Shown here: in pieces, positions 11,751-21,300 of the stretch | Layout: the number at the start of each line of letters is the position of its first letter | Numbering within the stretch: position 1 is the stretch's first letter | From: Flavobacterium petrolei | Lineage (GTDB): Bacteria; Bacteroidota; Bacteroidia; Flavobacteriales; Flavobacteriaceae | Assembly: GCF_003314435.2 (NCBI RefSeq) | Contig: NZ_QNVY02000004.1 | Location: 300,810 to 364,809, forward strand | Length of the DNA: 64,000 nt | Direction: 5' to 3' | Notes under the pieces: generated by a model | Database searches by the model: none | Told to the model about the DNA's origin: nothing | Seen by the model: the letters and a program-made list of their open reading frames with translations, nothing else | Program-made: the position numbers and the translations under genes

Positions 11751-13922
11751 TTAAAGCTTGAATTTTATTCCTCCGTTAATCACAAATCCGTCCAAAGGTG
11801 CATAAATGTCTTTAAAAACCGGATTGGTTATTGTTCCTGTATAAATGCTACCAAAGCGTGTTTGTCGGGTGTCAAGGAAGTTTTCAAAGTTGATGTACAG
11901 AGAAAATCTTTCCCAAATCTTTTCAGCCATAAATCCGGTAATAAAGTAACCTTCGCCCGTAGTTCCATTATTCAGTTTTTGAGGACTGAAGTAATAGGCT
12001 TCCAGACCAACTTTCCATTTGTCTTCTATTTCATACATCAGGATGGAATTAATGCGGTGTTTTGGCGTTAAAGGACTTTCTACAGTCGTTCCATTTTGGT
12101 TTAATCGAGCATCTGTATAAGTGTATCCCAAAAATAATTTCAAATCATCGTAACCAATTTTAATATTGGTTTCTGTTCCTTTGGTATGGATGTAGCCCGG
12201 AGAATTAACGAACTGATACAGATTTGCCGAGGAATTTTCAAGTAACAAAGGATTATCCAAATAGGTGTAAAAGAATAATTGGTTTATGCTAAATGACCAA
12301 TCTTCTCCAATATAGGTGCGGTAATTGATGTCTGCATTTGCTCCATAACTTTTTTCCAATTTATTGGTCTTGTCGTCAATAGGCATTACATTTTGATATT
12401 GTAGGCGTTCACTTTCTTCTGTAAAAATGGTTGGTGTTTTATACCCAAATCCACCTCCAATACGTGAAGTCAATCCGTTTGCAATCTTAAACAATGCCGA
12501 TACTCTTGGTAAAAATACAGCTCCGTAATCTATCACGTAATCCGTTCTTAAACCTGCTTCTAATTGAAGCCAATCAGTAGCCTTAAAAGAATTTTGAACG
12601 AAAGCTCCGAATGTGTTTTGGCTGTAATCCCTCAACGGAAATGCAGTAATCTGCTTTTCTTTAAAATTGTCCGTCCAAATATTAACCCCTGCTACCCATT
12701 CCGATTTTTCTGTACTGTTGGTGTAGTTGGCTTCGGTAAAACTTGCGGTTTGTGTTCCCTCAAACTGATAGCTTGGAATGGTTGTATTTCGATTAAAATA
12801 ACTCACGCTATTTTTAATTTGAAAAGAACTTTTTTCATTAATTAAGTGGTCGAAAACAAATTGAGTGGAATAGCGTTGTGTTTTATTTTCCTCAAAATAT
12901 TGGTTTGTATTATCTCCTTTTCCTTTGATGTAAAGCATATCACCTCCCAAACGGTTTTCGATAGTTGTATTGACACCGAAATTCATTTTTGTTTTATCAT
13001 TGAAATAAACAAACAATTTAGGGTTCAGTACAAAACGTTCAAATTTTGGAATGGCAGAAAAACCAATTTTTGCAGGGTCGTAAGCTCCGTTTCTATTATG
13101 CGAAGCAAATATGGTTGTTCCGATTTTCTTAAACTTCTGTCCGTAAAAACCGTTGATGTCTAAACCTCCGCCTGATGTTCCGTTTAAATGAAAACGCAAA
13201 TCCCTTTCTTCCGTTGGTGTCTTGGAAATCAGGTTTACCAAACCTGCTATTGCTCCACCACCATACAGCGTAGATGTAGAACCTTTGATAACTTCAACCT
13301 GCTTTAAGTCAAGCGGTGGAATTTGCAACAAACCTAACCCACTTGAAGCACCCGAATAAATAGGAAAACCGTCTTTTAGAATTTGCGTATATCGTCCGTC
13401 AAGCCCTTGAATACGAATACTTGCATTGGCACTTGTGGGCGATGTGGTTTGTACGTGAATACCTGTACTTTCCGCCAAAAGCATACGAATATCCCCAGGT
13501 TTCATATTTCCTTTTTCTCCCAATTCCTCACTTCCTATAAATTCAATACGGGTAGGAATATTTTGTATGCTCCTTGTACTTCTTGTAGAAGATATAACCA
13601 CTTCATCCAATTCTTCTGAATTTTCTTTGAGTAAGATTTCAATAACGCTGGTGTCCTTTAATGGAAATCCCAGTGTATCAATACGTTCATAAAAGCCTAC
13701 GTAACTAAAATGTATTTCCTGTACACCGTCAGGAACATTTACTATTATGATTTGACCGTTTTCGTTTGATGTAGCAGCAAGCGAGGTCCCTTTTATAGAT
13801 GCTGTCACACCAATCAAAGGATTTTTGTTTTCACTGTTTCTAACAACAGCATTAAATGTGTTTTGTGCAAAGACACAGAGATTTAGTGTCATAAAAAATG
13901 ACATAAAGAGTATTTTTTTCAT
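11751..13922 (-). CDS. TonB-dependent outer-membrane receptor
   Basis: A 723-aa receptor. A signal peptide (MKKILFMSFFMTLNLCVFAQ) is followed by a carboxypeptidase-regulatory-like beta domain (about 20-110), a plug domain (about 115-230, with IRIQGLDGRYTQILKDGFPI), and a beta-barrel to the C-terminus, which ends FKL. It uses TonB energy to take a ligand through the outer membrane. The ligand is not shown by sequence, but the gene lies between a small Cys-rich exported protein and a CDF transporter inside a metal island, which favours a metal or metal chelate. Confidence 0.9.
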   Translation of the reverse strand: MKKILFMSFFMTLNLCVFAQNTFNAVVRNSENKNPLIGVTASIKGTSLAATSNENGQIIIVNVPDGVQEIHFSYVGFYERIDTLGFPLKDTSVIEILLKENSEELDEVVISSTRSTRSIQNIPTRIEFIGSEELGEKGNMKPGDIRMLLAESTGIHVQTTSPTSANASIRIQGLDGRYTQILKDGFPIYSGASSGLGLLQIPPLDLKQVEVIKGSTSTLYGGGAIAGLVNLISKTPTEERDLRFHLNGTSGGGLDINGFYGQKFKKIGTTIFASHNRNGAYDPAKIGFSAIPKFERFVLNPKLFVYFNDKTKMNFGVNTTIENRLGGDMLYIKGKGDNTNQYFEENKTQRYSTQFVFDHLINEKSSFQIKNSVSYFNRNTTIPSYQFEGTQTASFTEANYTNSTEKSEWVAGVNIWTDNFKEKQITAFPLRDYSQNTFGAFVQNSFKATDWLQLEAGLRTDYVIDYGAVFLPRVSALFKIANGLTSRIGGGFGYKTPTIFTEESERLQYQNVMPIDDKTNKLEKSYGANADINYRTYIGEDWSFSINQLFFYTYLDNPLLLENSSANLYQFVNSPGYIHTKGTETNIKIGYDDLKLFLGYTYTDARLNQNGTTVESPLTPKHRINSILMYEIEDKWKVGLEAYYFSPQKLNNGTTGEGYFITGFMAEKIWERFSLYINFENFLDTRQTRFGSIYTGTITNPVFKDIYAPLDGFVINGGIKFKL

Positions 13923-14009
13923 TATATGAAAAATTATTAATGTTTAAAAAATAAGAATTGACGGTTTGTAGCACCGCAATTTGTTATTGTGCCGAAGACA
14001 CTAAAAACA

Positions 14010-14321
14010 TTAATTAATCTTAGGCGGTTGCCAAATGGAAGAGAGGAAGTCTGAAACAGCTGAGGCAGTTATTACACTTAATTTATTTTCAGGTTGTTGG
14101 GCAGAATTTGTTGTTAAAGCATAAAAAGAGGTAATTACAAATCCGGTACAGGTATTGCATTTAGAAAAAGGCGAGCAACATTCCATACCGCAACCGTCGC
14201 TATCTTCTTCCTGACTATTTGTTGTTTGATGTACGAGGTCAAAACATTTATCTTTCATAAAGCCTGGCAAGGTCGATAAGACCAAGACCATTAATGCTAA
14301 TATGGATGATAAATGTTTCAT
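14010..14321 (-). CDS. Small exported Cys-rich protein with IWQPPK C-terminus (copy A)
   Basis: A 103-aa protein with an N-terminal signal or membrane segment (SSILALMVLVLSTLPGF), an acidic stretch, a cysteine cluster (CGMECCSPFSKCNTC, about 44-58) and the ending SSIWQPPKIN. Two relatives with the same layout are encoded at 22943-23269 and 28901-29293. From memory it resembles Bacteroidota small-protein families such as DUF6660 or HYC_CC_PP; this was not checked. It is the first gene before the TonB receptor and CDF transporter, and a -7 box lies 4 bp before the ATG. A metal-binding periplasmic role is an inference. Confidence 0.75.
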   Translation of the reverse strand: MKHLSSILALMVLVLSTLPGFMKDKCFDLVHQTTNSQEEDSDGCGMECCSPFSKCNTCTGFVITSFYALTTNSAQQPENKLSVITASAVSDFLSSIWQPPKIN

Positions 14322-14325
14322 TTCC

Positions 14326-14333
14326 CAAAGATA
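14326..14333 (-). promoter_or_regulatory. -7 promoter box of the TonB receptor/CDF operon
   Basis: On the minus strand the sequence reads TATCTTTG, a perfect TAnnTTTG Bacteroidota -7 box. Only four bases separate it from the ATG at 14321, so the transcript is probably leaderless or nearly so. Confidence 0.6.
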
Positions 14334-14403
14334 TTGAAAACTACGTTACAAACTACTACCCCTGTTATCATTACTACCCATTTTGTATAAAACCAACTAT
14401 TCT

Positions 14404-16440
14404 TTAAAATTTCATTCGTTGTATTCGTACCGCATTCAGGATAGCCAATAACGCAACGCCTACATCGGCAAAGACTGCTTCCCACATCGTAGCCAAACCT
14501 CCGGCACCCAATATTAATACAATGCCTTTGACCACAAATGCCAACGTAATATTTTGCCAAACGATTTTTTTGGTTTGCTTACCGATATTGATTGCCATCG
14601 GTATTTTGCTCGGTTTGTCGTCCTGTATTACTACATCTGCGGTTTCAATAGTAGCATCACTACCTAAACCCCCCATTGCAATACCTACATCGCTCAATGC
14701 TACCACAGGAGCATCGTTCACACCATCGCCTACAAATGCTACGGTTTCGTTTTTGGATTTGATTTCTTTTACTTTATTTACTTTATCTTCAGGTAGTAAA
14801 TCGCCAAAGGCATTATAAATTCCTAATTTATCTGCAACAAATTTTACTACGGTGCTTTTATCTCCGCTCAACATTGTGGTTTTTACTCCTAATGCTTTTA
14901 ACTTGTCAATAGTTAGCTGTGCATCTTCCTTTATACTGTCGGCAATGGTAATGTAACCTGCAAATTTTCCATCGTAAGCAATGGCAATTAAGGTATAAAC
15001 AATTGTGGTTGGGTCTAAATCATAATTGATGTTGAATTTATCCATCAATTTAAAATTTCCTACCAATAATTCTTTTCCATTTACATTGGCTTTCAAACCG
15101 TGGCCTGCAATTTCTTCTGTATTTTCTAACTTTATCGAGCTATCAATTTCACCTACATATTTATGGATAGCGGTAGCAACCGGATGTGTACTTTGACTTT
15201 CTAAAGCATTTACCATTTTCAGGATTTCCTCTTTATTAAATTCCGGTTTTAATACCACTTCTTGTACCTTGAAAACGCCCTCGGTCATTGTACCCGTTTT
15301 GTCCATCACTACGTTTTTAATATCGGCAATGGCATCTAAAAAGTTGCTTCCTTTAAACAAAATTCCATTTTTGGAAGCTGCTCCAATTCCACCAAAATAA
15401 CCCAAAGGAATACTGATAACCAAAGCACAAGGACAAGAAATAACCAAAAATACCAATGCTCTGTACAACCACTGACTAAATACATAATCGCTCACAAAAA
15501 AATAAGGAATTATGGTAATTAGCACTGCCAACAATACAACAATCGGTGTGTATATTTTTGCGAATTTTCGAATGAATAATTCTGTTGGTGCTTTTTGTGC
15601 AGTGGCATTTTGTACCAATTCCAAAATTTTAGAAAGTTTGCTATCAGTATAAGCAGTCGTTACTTTTACCTGTGCAACGGTCGTTAAATTTATCATTCCC
15701 GCCAATACGGTTTCACCTTTGGTTTTGGTGTCGGGCTTACTTTCTCCTGTTAGTGCTGCTGTATTGAATGAAGCGGTTTCGGATAATAATTCTCCATCTA
15801 GTCCTAATTTTTCTCCGGGTTTTAATTGAATTATATTGCCAATACTTGCGGTTTCTGCTTTTATGGTTTTAGCTTGATTATTTTCTAAAATAGTTACTTC
15901 ATCTGGTCTTTGATCGAGCAACGTTTTAATGTTAGCTTTCGCTCTTGTTACAGCTAAGGTTTGGAATACTTCGCCAACGGCATAAAACAACATTACAGCA
16001 ACACCTTCCGGATATTCGCCAATGGCAAAAGCTCCGATGGTGGCAATACTCATCAATAAAAATTCTGAAAACACATCGCCTTTTCTGATGCTTTCAGATG
16101 CTTCTTTAATGACGGGTAATCCAACAGGTGCATACGCTACCACATACCACACAATTCTTACCCAACCTGTAAACCAAGATTGAGGAAGCCAATTATCGAA
16201 AGTTATGGCTATCATCAATAACACAAAACTGATGATAGCAGGTAAAAACATTTGAAAGGTAGATTTATCGGTGCTTCCGTGGTTATGACCGTCATCATCG
16301 GTGTGTTCGTGGTTGTGTCCATCATCGTCGTGATGTTTTTCTAATAGCATTTTAGCATCGGCATCGGTATATATTTTTTCTTCTTGAGGTGTGCAACAAA
16401 GCTGTTTGCCTTGTGCATCATATTTATGTTTGTGTTCCAT
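14404..16440 (-). CDS. Heavy-metal P1B-type ATPase (Zn/Cd/Co/Pb type)
   Basis: A 678-aa metal-exporting ATPase. The N-terminus has no CxxC HMA domain but carries a Cys pair (QLCCTP) and a His/Asp-rich stretch (HHDDDGHNHEHTDDDGHNHG, about 35-54) able to bind Zn-like ions. Core motifs are the membrane SCPCALVIS, phosphorylation site DKTGTMTEG, STHPVA and GDGVNDAP. The CPC motif without the copper-type pattern, plus the His-rich leader, favours Zn/Cd/Co/Pb. It follows the methyltransferase-like gene with a 1-bp overlap and closes the czc operon. Confidence 0.9.
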   Translation of the reverse strand: MEHKHKYDAQGKQLCCTPQEEKIYTDADAKMLLEKHHDDDGHNHEHTDDDGHNHGSTDKSTFQMFLPAIISFVLLMIAITFDNWLPQSWFTGWVRIVWYVVAYAPVGLPVIKEASESIRKGDVFSEFLLMSIATIGAFAIGEYPEGVAVMLFYAVGEVFQTLAVTRAKANIKTLLDQRPDEVTILENNQAKTIKAETASIGNIIQLKPGEKLGLDGELLSETASFNTAALTGESKPDTKTKGETVLAGMINLTTVAQVKVTTAYTDSKLSKILELVQNATAQKAPTELFIRKFAKIYTPIVVLLAVLITIIPYFFVSDYVFSQWLYRALVFLVISCPCALVISIPLGYFGGIGAASKNGILFKGSNFLDAIADIKNVVMDKTGTMTEGVFKVQEVVLKPEFNKEEILKMVNALESQSTHPVATAIHKYVGEIDSSIKLENTEEIAGHGLKANVNGKELLVGNFKLMDKFNINYDLDPTTIVYTLIAIAYDGKFAGYITIADSIKEDAQLTIDKLKALGVKTTMLSGDKSTVVKFVADKLGIYNAFGDLLPEDKVNKVKEIKSKNETVAFVGDGVNDAPVVALSDVGIAMGGLGSDATIETADVVIQDDKPSKIPMAINIGKQTKKIVWQNITLAFVVKGIVLILGAGGLATMWEAVFADVGVALLAILNAVRIQRMKF

Positions 16441-17039
16441 TATAGTAATCTTTTAGTAGTTTGTTTATAGGATAAATATTCTTGTCCGTGTTGTTTTTCT
16501 AAAAATTTTTCTTCCAATCTTATCTGAATTTGGATAACGATGTAAGTGGATAGCATCAGGAAAAATGTAATTGCATTGGGCAGTATGAAAAATATTCCGG
16601 TAACGCTGACTATCATTCCTAAGAATATCGGGTTTCGGCTATAAGAATATAAGCCTTTTGTTATTAATTCGGTTTTATTGTTTTCATCTATACCAATACG
16701 CCAACTGTTGCTCATTTGATATTGAGCTACCGAAATCCAGAGTAGTGAAAGATGTATCAAGATTAATCCAACTGTCATAAACACTTCTTTCATTAAATAA
16801 GAAATGGGTACTAGATACTGATATGCTTTATCGCTGAATGAATAAATGAATACCGCTATAAAAAGCAAGGCTATCAATACTTTCATTACAAAACCGATGT
16901 AATCGTGTGCGTTATCCGTTTTGCCAAATGTTATCGGATTGATGCCTGTTTGCTTATAGGTGCGGTATGACGGTAGCACAAAAGCTACCATCATATACAA
17001 CACCAAATACAAAGGCAAATAAAAATTTAGCCAAATCAT
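16440..17039 (-). CDS. Isoprenylcysteine carboxyl methyltransferase family membrane protein
   Basis: A 199-aa protein with about five hydrophobic segments. The C-terminal SAM-binding region of the ICMT/PEMT family is visible: LITKGLYSYSRNPIFLGM, then LEEKFLEKQHGQEYLSYK. Related proteins occur beside bacterial metal-efflux genes, where their substrate is unknown. It sits between the CzcB adaptor and the P-ATPase with almost no spacing, so it is part of the efflux operon. Methylation activity is inferred from family membership only. Confidence 0.8.
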   Translation of the reverse strand: MIWLNFYLPLYLVLYMMVAFVLPSYRTYKQTGINPITFGKTDNAHDYIGFVMKVLIALLFIAVFIYSFSDKAYQYLVPISYLMKEVFMTVGLILIHLSLLWISVAQYQMSNSWRIGIDENNKTELITKGLYSYSRNPIFLGMIVSVTGIFFILPNAITFFLMLSTYIVIQIQIRLEEKFLEKQHGQEYLSYKQTTKRLL

Positions 17040-17050
17040 AGTTTCTTTTT

Positions 17051-18334
17051 TTAGTGTTCGTGACCACCAGTATTGCTCAATTTTGCGTTTACAAAAAAGG
17101 CTCCTTTTACCACAATTTTTGCATTTGCAGGAATTTCGTTTACAAAGGTTACAGCGGTATAACCCATATCAGATACACCTTTCAGCACTTCTACTTTTTC
17201 AAAATTCTTACTGGACTTATCTTCCTTATGTTCTTCTTCACTCTCTTTATGGCTTCCTTCTTTTTCGCCTTCTTCGTGATGCTCTTCTGCTTTTTTATCG
17301 GTTTGCACAAAAACATAGTATTTGCCATCAGCATTTACAATAGCATCATTGGGTACAGCAGGAGTAGTTACGTTGTTAAGGCTTACAATGGCAGTAACAT
17401 TCATTCCGTCTATAAGTCCTGTTTTATTGCCTTGTACCACGGCGTGAGTGGCAATTGTTTTGCTTTCGTTTTCAAAAGATGAGCCTATTGCAAATATTTT
17501 AGCATTATAGTCTTCTACTGCATTGTTGGTTATTCTAAAATGAATAGTTTGCCCTACTTTGAGCATCGGCATATCTTTTTCAAAAACATTCAAATCCAAA
17601 TGCAAGGAACTGTTATCTACAATTTCAATAACAGGAGAAGATACATCTACATAGCTTCCTATTTTAGCGGAAACCTTACTAACCGTACCATTCAAAGGAC
17701 TGATTACAACCAATGCTGATTTTAGATTACCATTTGAAACAGAGCCTGGATTGATGCCCATTAATTGTATCTGTTGTTGCAAAGATGCTCTTCTGGTACG
17801 TAAACTATTGAGTTCGGCTGTGGCACTTTGTAGATTTTTTTTCGCTCCTGCATTGCCTTCGAAAAGTTCTTTTTGCCTTGATAATTCTTGTTCTGCAAAA
17901 GTAATTCTGCTGGCAGTACTCAAATATTCTTCCTGCAATTGTATAAACTGCGGATTGGCAATAGTGGCTATTACTTGTCCTTTTTTTACATAATCTCCAA
18001 TTTGTACGTTCAGTGTTTTTATTACACCACCATACAAAGAAGTTGCGTTGGCTTTGTTGTTATTGGGAACTTTCAGCAAACCATTTGCTCGGATGGTTGC
18101 CGTTAATTCTTTTTGCTCTATTACGCCTAATTGTATGCCTACCGTTTTTATTTGTTCTTCAGTTAGTGTGGCAATGGTTGGTGCTTCTTCCTCGTGAGGA
18201 GCTTCAGCTTTTTCGGTTGCTGCTGCTTCTGTAGATTGACCTTCGTTTTGCTTATCGTTTTTACAAGCCGAAAAGCTAAATATTAAAACAACTATCGTTG
18301 CTATAAACGTGATTTTATTTATATTGAATTTCAT
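17051..18334 (-). CDS. RND efflux periplasmic adaptor (CzcB/CusB type)
   Basis: A 427-aa membrane-fusion protein linking the RND pump to the outer-membrane channel. It has a lipoprotein signal (IFSFSACKN), a biotinyl-lipoyl half motif (LNVQIGDYVKKGQVIATI), a helical hairpin (about 125-195), a second lipoyl half and a beta-barrel domain. A His/Glu/Lys-rich insertion lies near residues 345-385 (EEHHEEGEKEGSHKESEEEH), which could bind metal in the periplasm. It is encoded 6 bp after the pump gene. Confidence 0.92.
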   Translation of the reverse strand: MKFNINKITFIATIVVLIFSFSACKNDKQNEGQSTEAAATEKAEAPHEEEAPTIATLTEEQIKTVGIQLGVIEQKELTATIRANGLLKVPNNNKANATSLYGGVIKTLNVQIGDYVKKGQVIATIANPQFIQLQEEYLSTASRITFAEQELSRQKELFEGNAGAKKNLQSATAELNSLRTRRASLQQQIQLMGINPGSVSNGNLKSALVVISPLNGTVSKVSAKIGSYVDVSSPVIEIVDNSSLHLDLNVFEKDMPMLKVGQTIHFRITNNAVEDYNAKIFAIGSSFENESKTIATHAVVQGNKTGLIDGMNVTAIVSLNNVTTPAVPNDAIVNADGKYYVFVQTDKKAEEHHEEGEKEGSHKESEEEHKEDKSSKNFEKVEVLKGVSDMGYTAVTFVNEIPANAKIVVKGAFFVNAKLSNTGGHEH

Positions 18335-18340
18335 TTTTTC

Positions 18341-21300
18341 TTATTGATTGATGAATGAATAAATAGTGATTACAGATTGGTTTACCTGCTGAATACTTTT
18401 GAGGTAATTCAGCTGAATATCGGTGGCAGTTTGCAGCGCAAAAAGATATTCTACATAACTGATTTCGCCTGTTCTGTAACCCAATTGTGCTGCTGATACA
18501 ATTTCCTTGGCATTTGGCAATGCTTCTTTCTCAAAATAATTGAACTGCTGTAGGTCTTGCTGGTATTGTTGCAAGGCATTTTGCATTTGCGTAGCCAATG
18601 TTTTTTGCTGTTGCTGTGCATTGGCTTCGGCTGCTTGTTTTCTGTAATCTAAAGATTTTATTCTGGCTTTGGTAGCACCATAAGTGATGGGAATAGCAAT
18701 ACCAATGTTTACAGAACTAAATCGGTTTCCGCCATTGAAAAATTGTTCGTCTCCGTTTACATTTTGAAAACCAATTAAAGACTGATTGACGTAACCAATG
18801 GTGAAATCGGGCAAACCTTGCGAACGTTCTACCTTTTTGGTTTGCTCGGCAATAATGGCATCCTGATACAAAGATTGAATGGCAGGATGATTTTCTACGA
18901 CTTCATTATCCAACAAATTACTGATTTGTAGAGGCTGAAATATTCCGTTTTCTGCAATGGTAAAATCGTCTTTTGTGTTCATCAATGTTTTCAGATTGGC
19001 AACAGCATTGGATAAGAACACTCCATTTTGTTTTAGCAATAAATTGATTTCGCCTTTCTTAGCTTCCGCTGTGCTGATGTCCACTTTTTTGGTGTCGCCA
19101 GTTTTATAACGAAGCTGGGCTATTTTAATAAAATCGTTGTACAAACTATCCAATTGCTGTAACTGTTTTTCATTGTGTTGCAAGTACAAAATTTGATAAT
19201 AATAAGTACGTACTTGATTTTTTAACTCCAATACAGTAAGGTTTTTTTGCAATTCTTTACCTTTTATTTCGGCATTAATCAGTTGCTTTTTAGCTCCGAA
19301 TAATGATGGAAACGGAATGGTTTGTGACACCTGAAAAGACTGGTCGAATTTGGTACTGTTGTACTGTCCCAACTGTGCATTAAAATCAAGTTTTGGTAAT
19401 TCTCCGGCAGTTTTTTTCAAAGCTTTGCTGGCATCAATTTCTAAATCTGAAGCTTTTAAGGTTTGATTATTTTGAAGTGCAATATTTATCGCATCGTCAA
19501 CGTTAGTTAAACTTTTTGTCTGTGCATTTGCTGTAAAGCCTACCATTGATAAAAGCAATACAATTATGGTTACAATGGGTTTCACTTGTGGCTTTCTTTT
19601 TAATTTAATTTTTGAATTGAAAATGATATAGAGTAATGGCAGTACAAATAGGGTAAGGAATGTTGCTGTAACTAATCCGCCAATTACTACCGTGGCTAAA
19701 GGCTTTTGTACTTCTGCACCAGCACTACTGCTTAATGCCATTGGTAAAAAACCTAAACTGGCTACAGTTGCTGTCATCAATACTGGTCGCAGTCGGATTT
19801 TAGTTCCTTCTATTACTCGTTTGAAAACATCTTTTACACCTTCTTTTTCTAATTGGTTGAAAGTGCCTATCAATACAATTCCGTTGAGAACTGCCACACC
19901 AAACAAAGCAATAAATCCAATTCCTGCACTGATGCTGAACGGCATACCACGAAGTAATAAAGCCAATATACCACCGATCGCACTCATTGGGATAGCTGTA
20001 AATATTAAGCCTGCCTGTTTAAAGGAACGGAACGTGAAATAGAGCAATACAAAAATCAATAACAAAGAAACCGGAACGGCTATCATTAATCGGTTACTGG
20101 CTTCCTGCAAGTTTTCAAATTGACCGCCATACGTGAAATAGTAGCCCGGTGGTAATTTTACCTGTGTATTTAATTTTTGCTGAATTTCTTCTACCACACT
20201 TTGTACATCCCTGTCTGCAACGTTGAACCCGATTACAATTCTACGTTTTCCTGCTTCACGGCTTATCTGTGCCGGTCCTAATTTGTAATCAATAGTTGCT
20301 ACTTGCGAAAGCGGAATTTGATTACCAGTTGAAGTTGGTATCATCAAATTGTTTACATCTTCGATACTGTTACGGTAAACACTATCCAACCGAACTACCA
20401 GTTCAAATCTTCTTTCGTTTTCATATACTACACCAGCACTTTTTCCTGCAAATGCAGTGCTTACTACATTGTTTACATCTTCTACCGTTATCCCATAATT
20501 GGCTAAACGTGTACGGTCGTATTCTATATTTATTTGCGGTAAACCACTCACACGTTCTACTTGTGGAGATGTAGCACCTTCTACTGTTTGTATAACCTTA
20601 CTAACCTTATCAGCATTCAAGGCAAGCGTATCTAAATTTTCTCCAAATATTTTTACTGCTACATCTTGCCTAATACCTGTCATTAATTCATTGAAACGCA
20701 TTTGTATCGGCTGGTTTTTTTCAAAGAACACACCAGGTATTGCCTCTAATTTTTCATTAATTGCATCCGCCAATTCATCATAATTTCTACCACTTTTCCA
20801 TTCGCTTTGAGGCTTTAGCAATATCATCATATCAGTAGCTTCGGGTGGCATTGGATCCGTTGGCACTTCTGCCGCTCCAGTTTTACCTACTACCATTTTT
20901 ACTTCATCAAATTCTTTAATAATTCTTGAAGCTTGCATAGAGGTTTCTATACTCTGGCTCAATGAACTGCCTTGTGGTAAAATACAATGGAAGGCAAAAT
21001 CTCCTTCCTGTAATTGTGGTATAAATTCGCCACCCATTCTGCTAAATAAGAAAAGACTAAAAACAAATATACCAACGGTAATTCCTACTAGCCAATATTT
21101 TATTTTGATGGCTTTTTCTAATAATGGTTGATACATTTTTTGCAACCAATTCATCATTTTATCCGAAATGGTTTCTTTGAGCATCGGCTTTTTAGATAAG
21201 AACAAAGCGCACATCATCGGGATATATGTTAAAGATAATATCAATGCTCCGAATATTGCAAAACCTACTGTTTGTGCCATTGGACGGAACATTTTACCTT

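Noticed and set aside
14318..14560. 80-aa Cys-containing minus-strand frame overlapping the 3' end of the P-ATPase
   Set aside because: It is another frame of the ATPase end; its Cys pattern comes from the out-of-frame reading, and the small Cys-rich gene starts independently at 14321.
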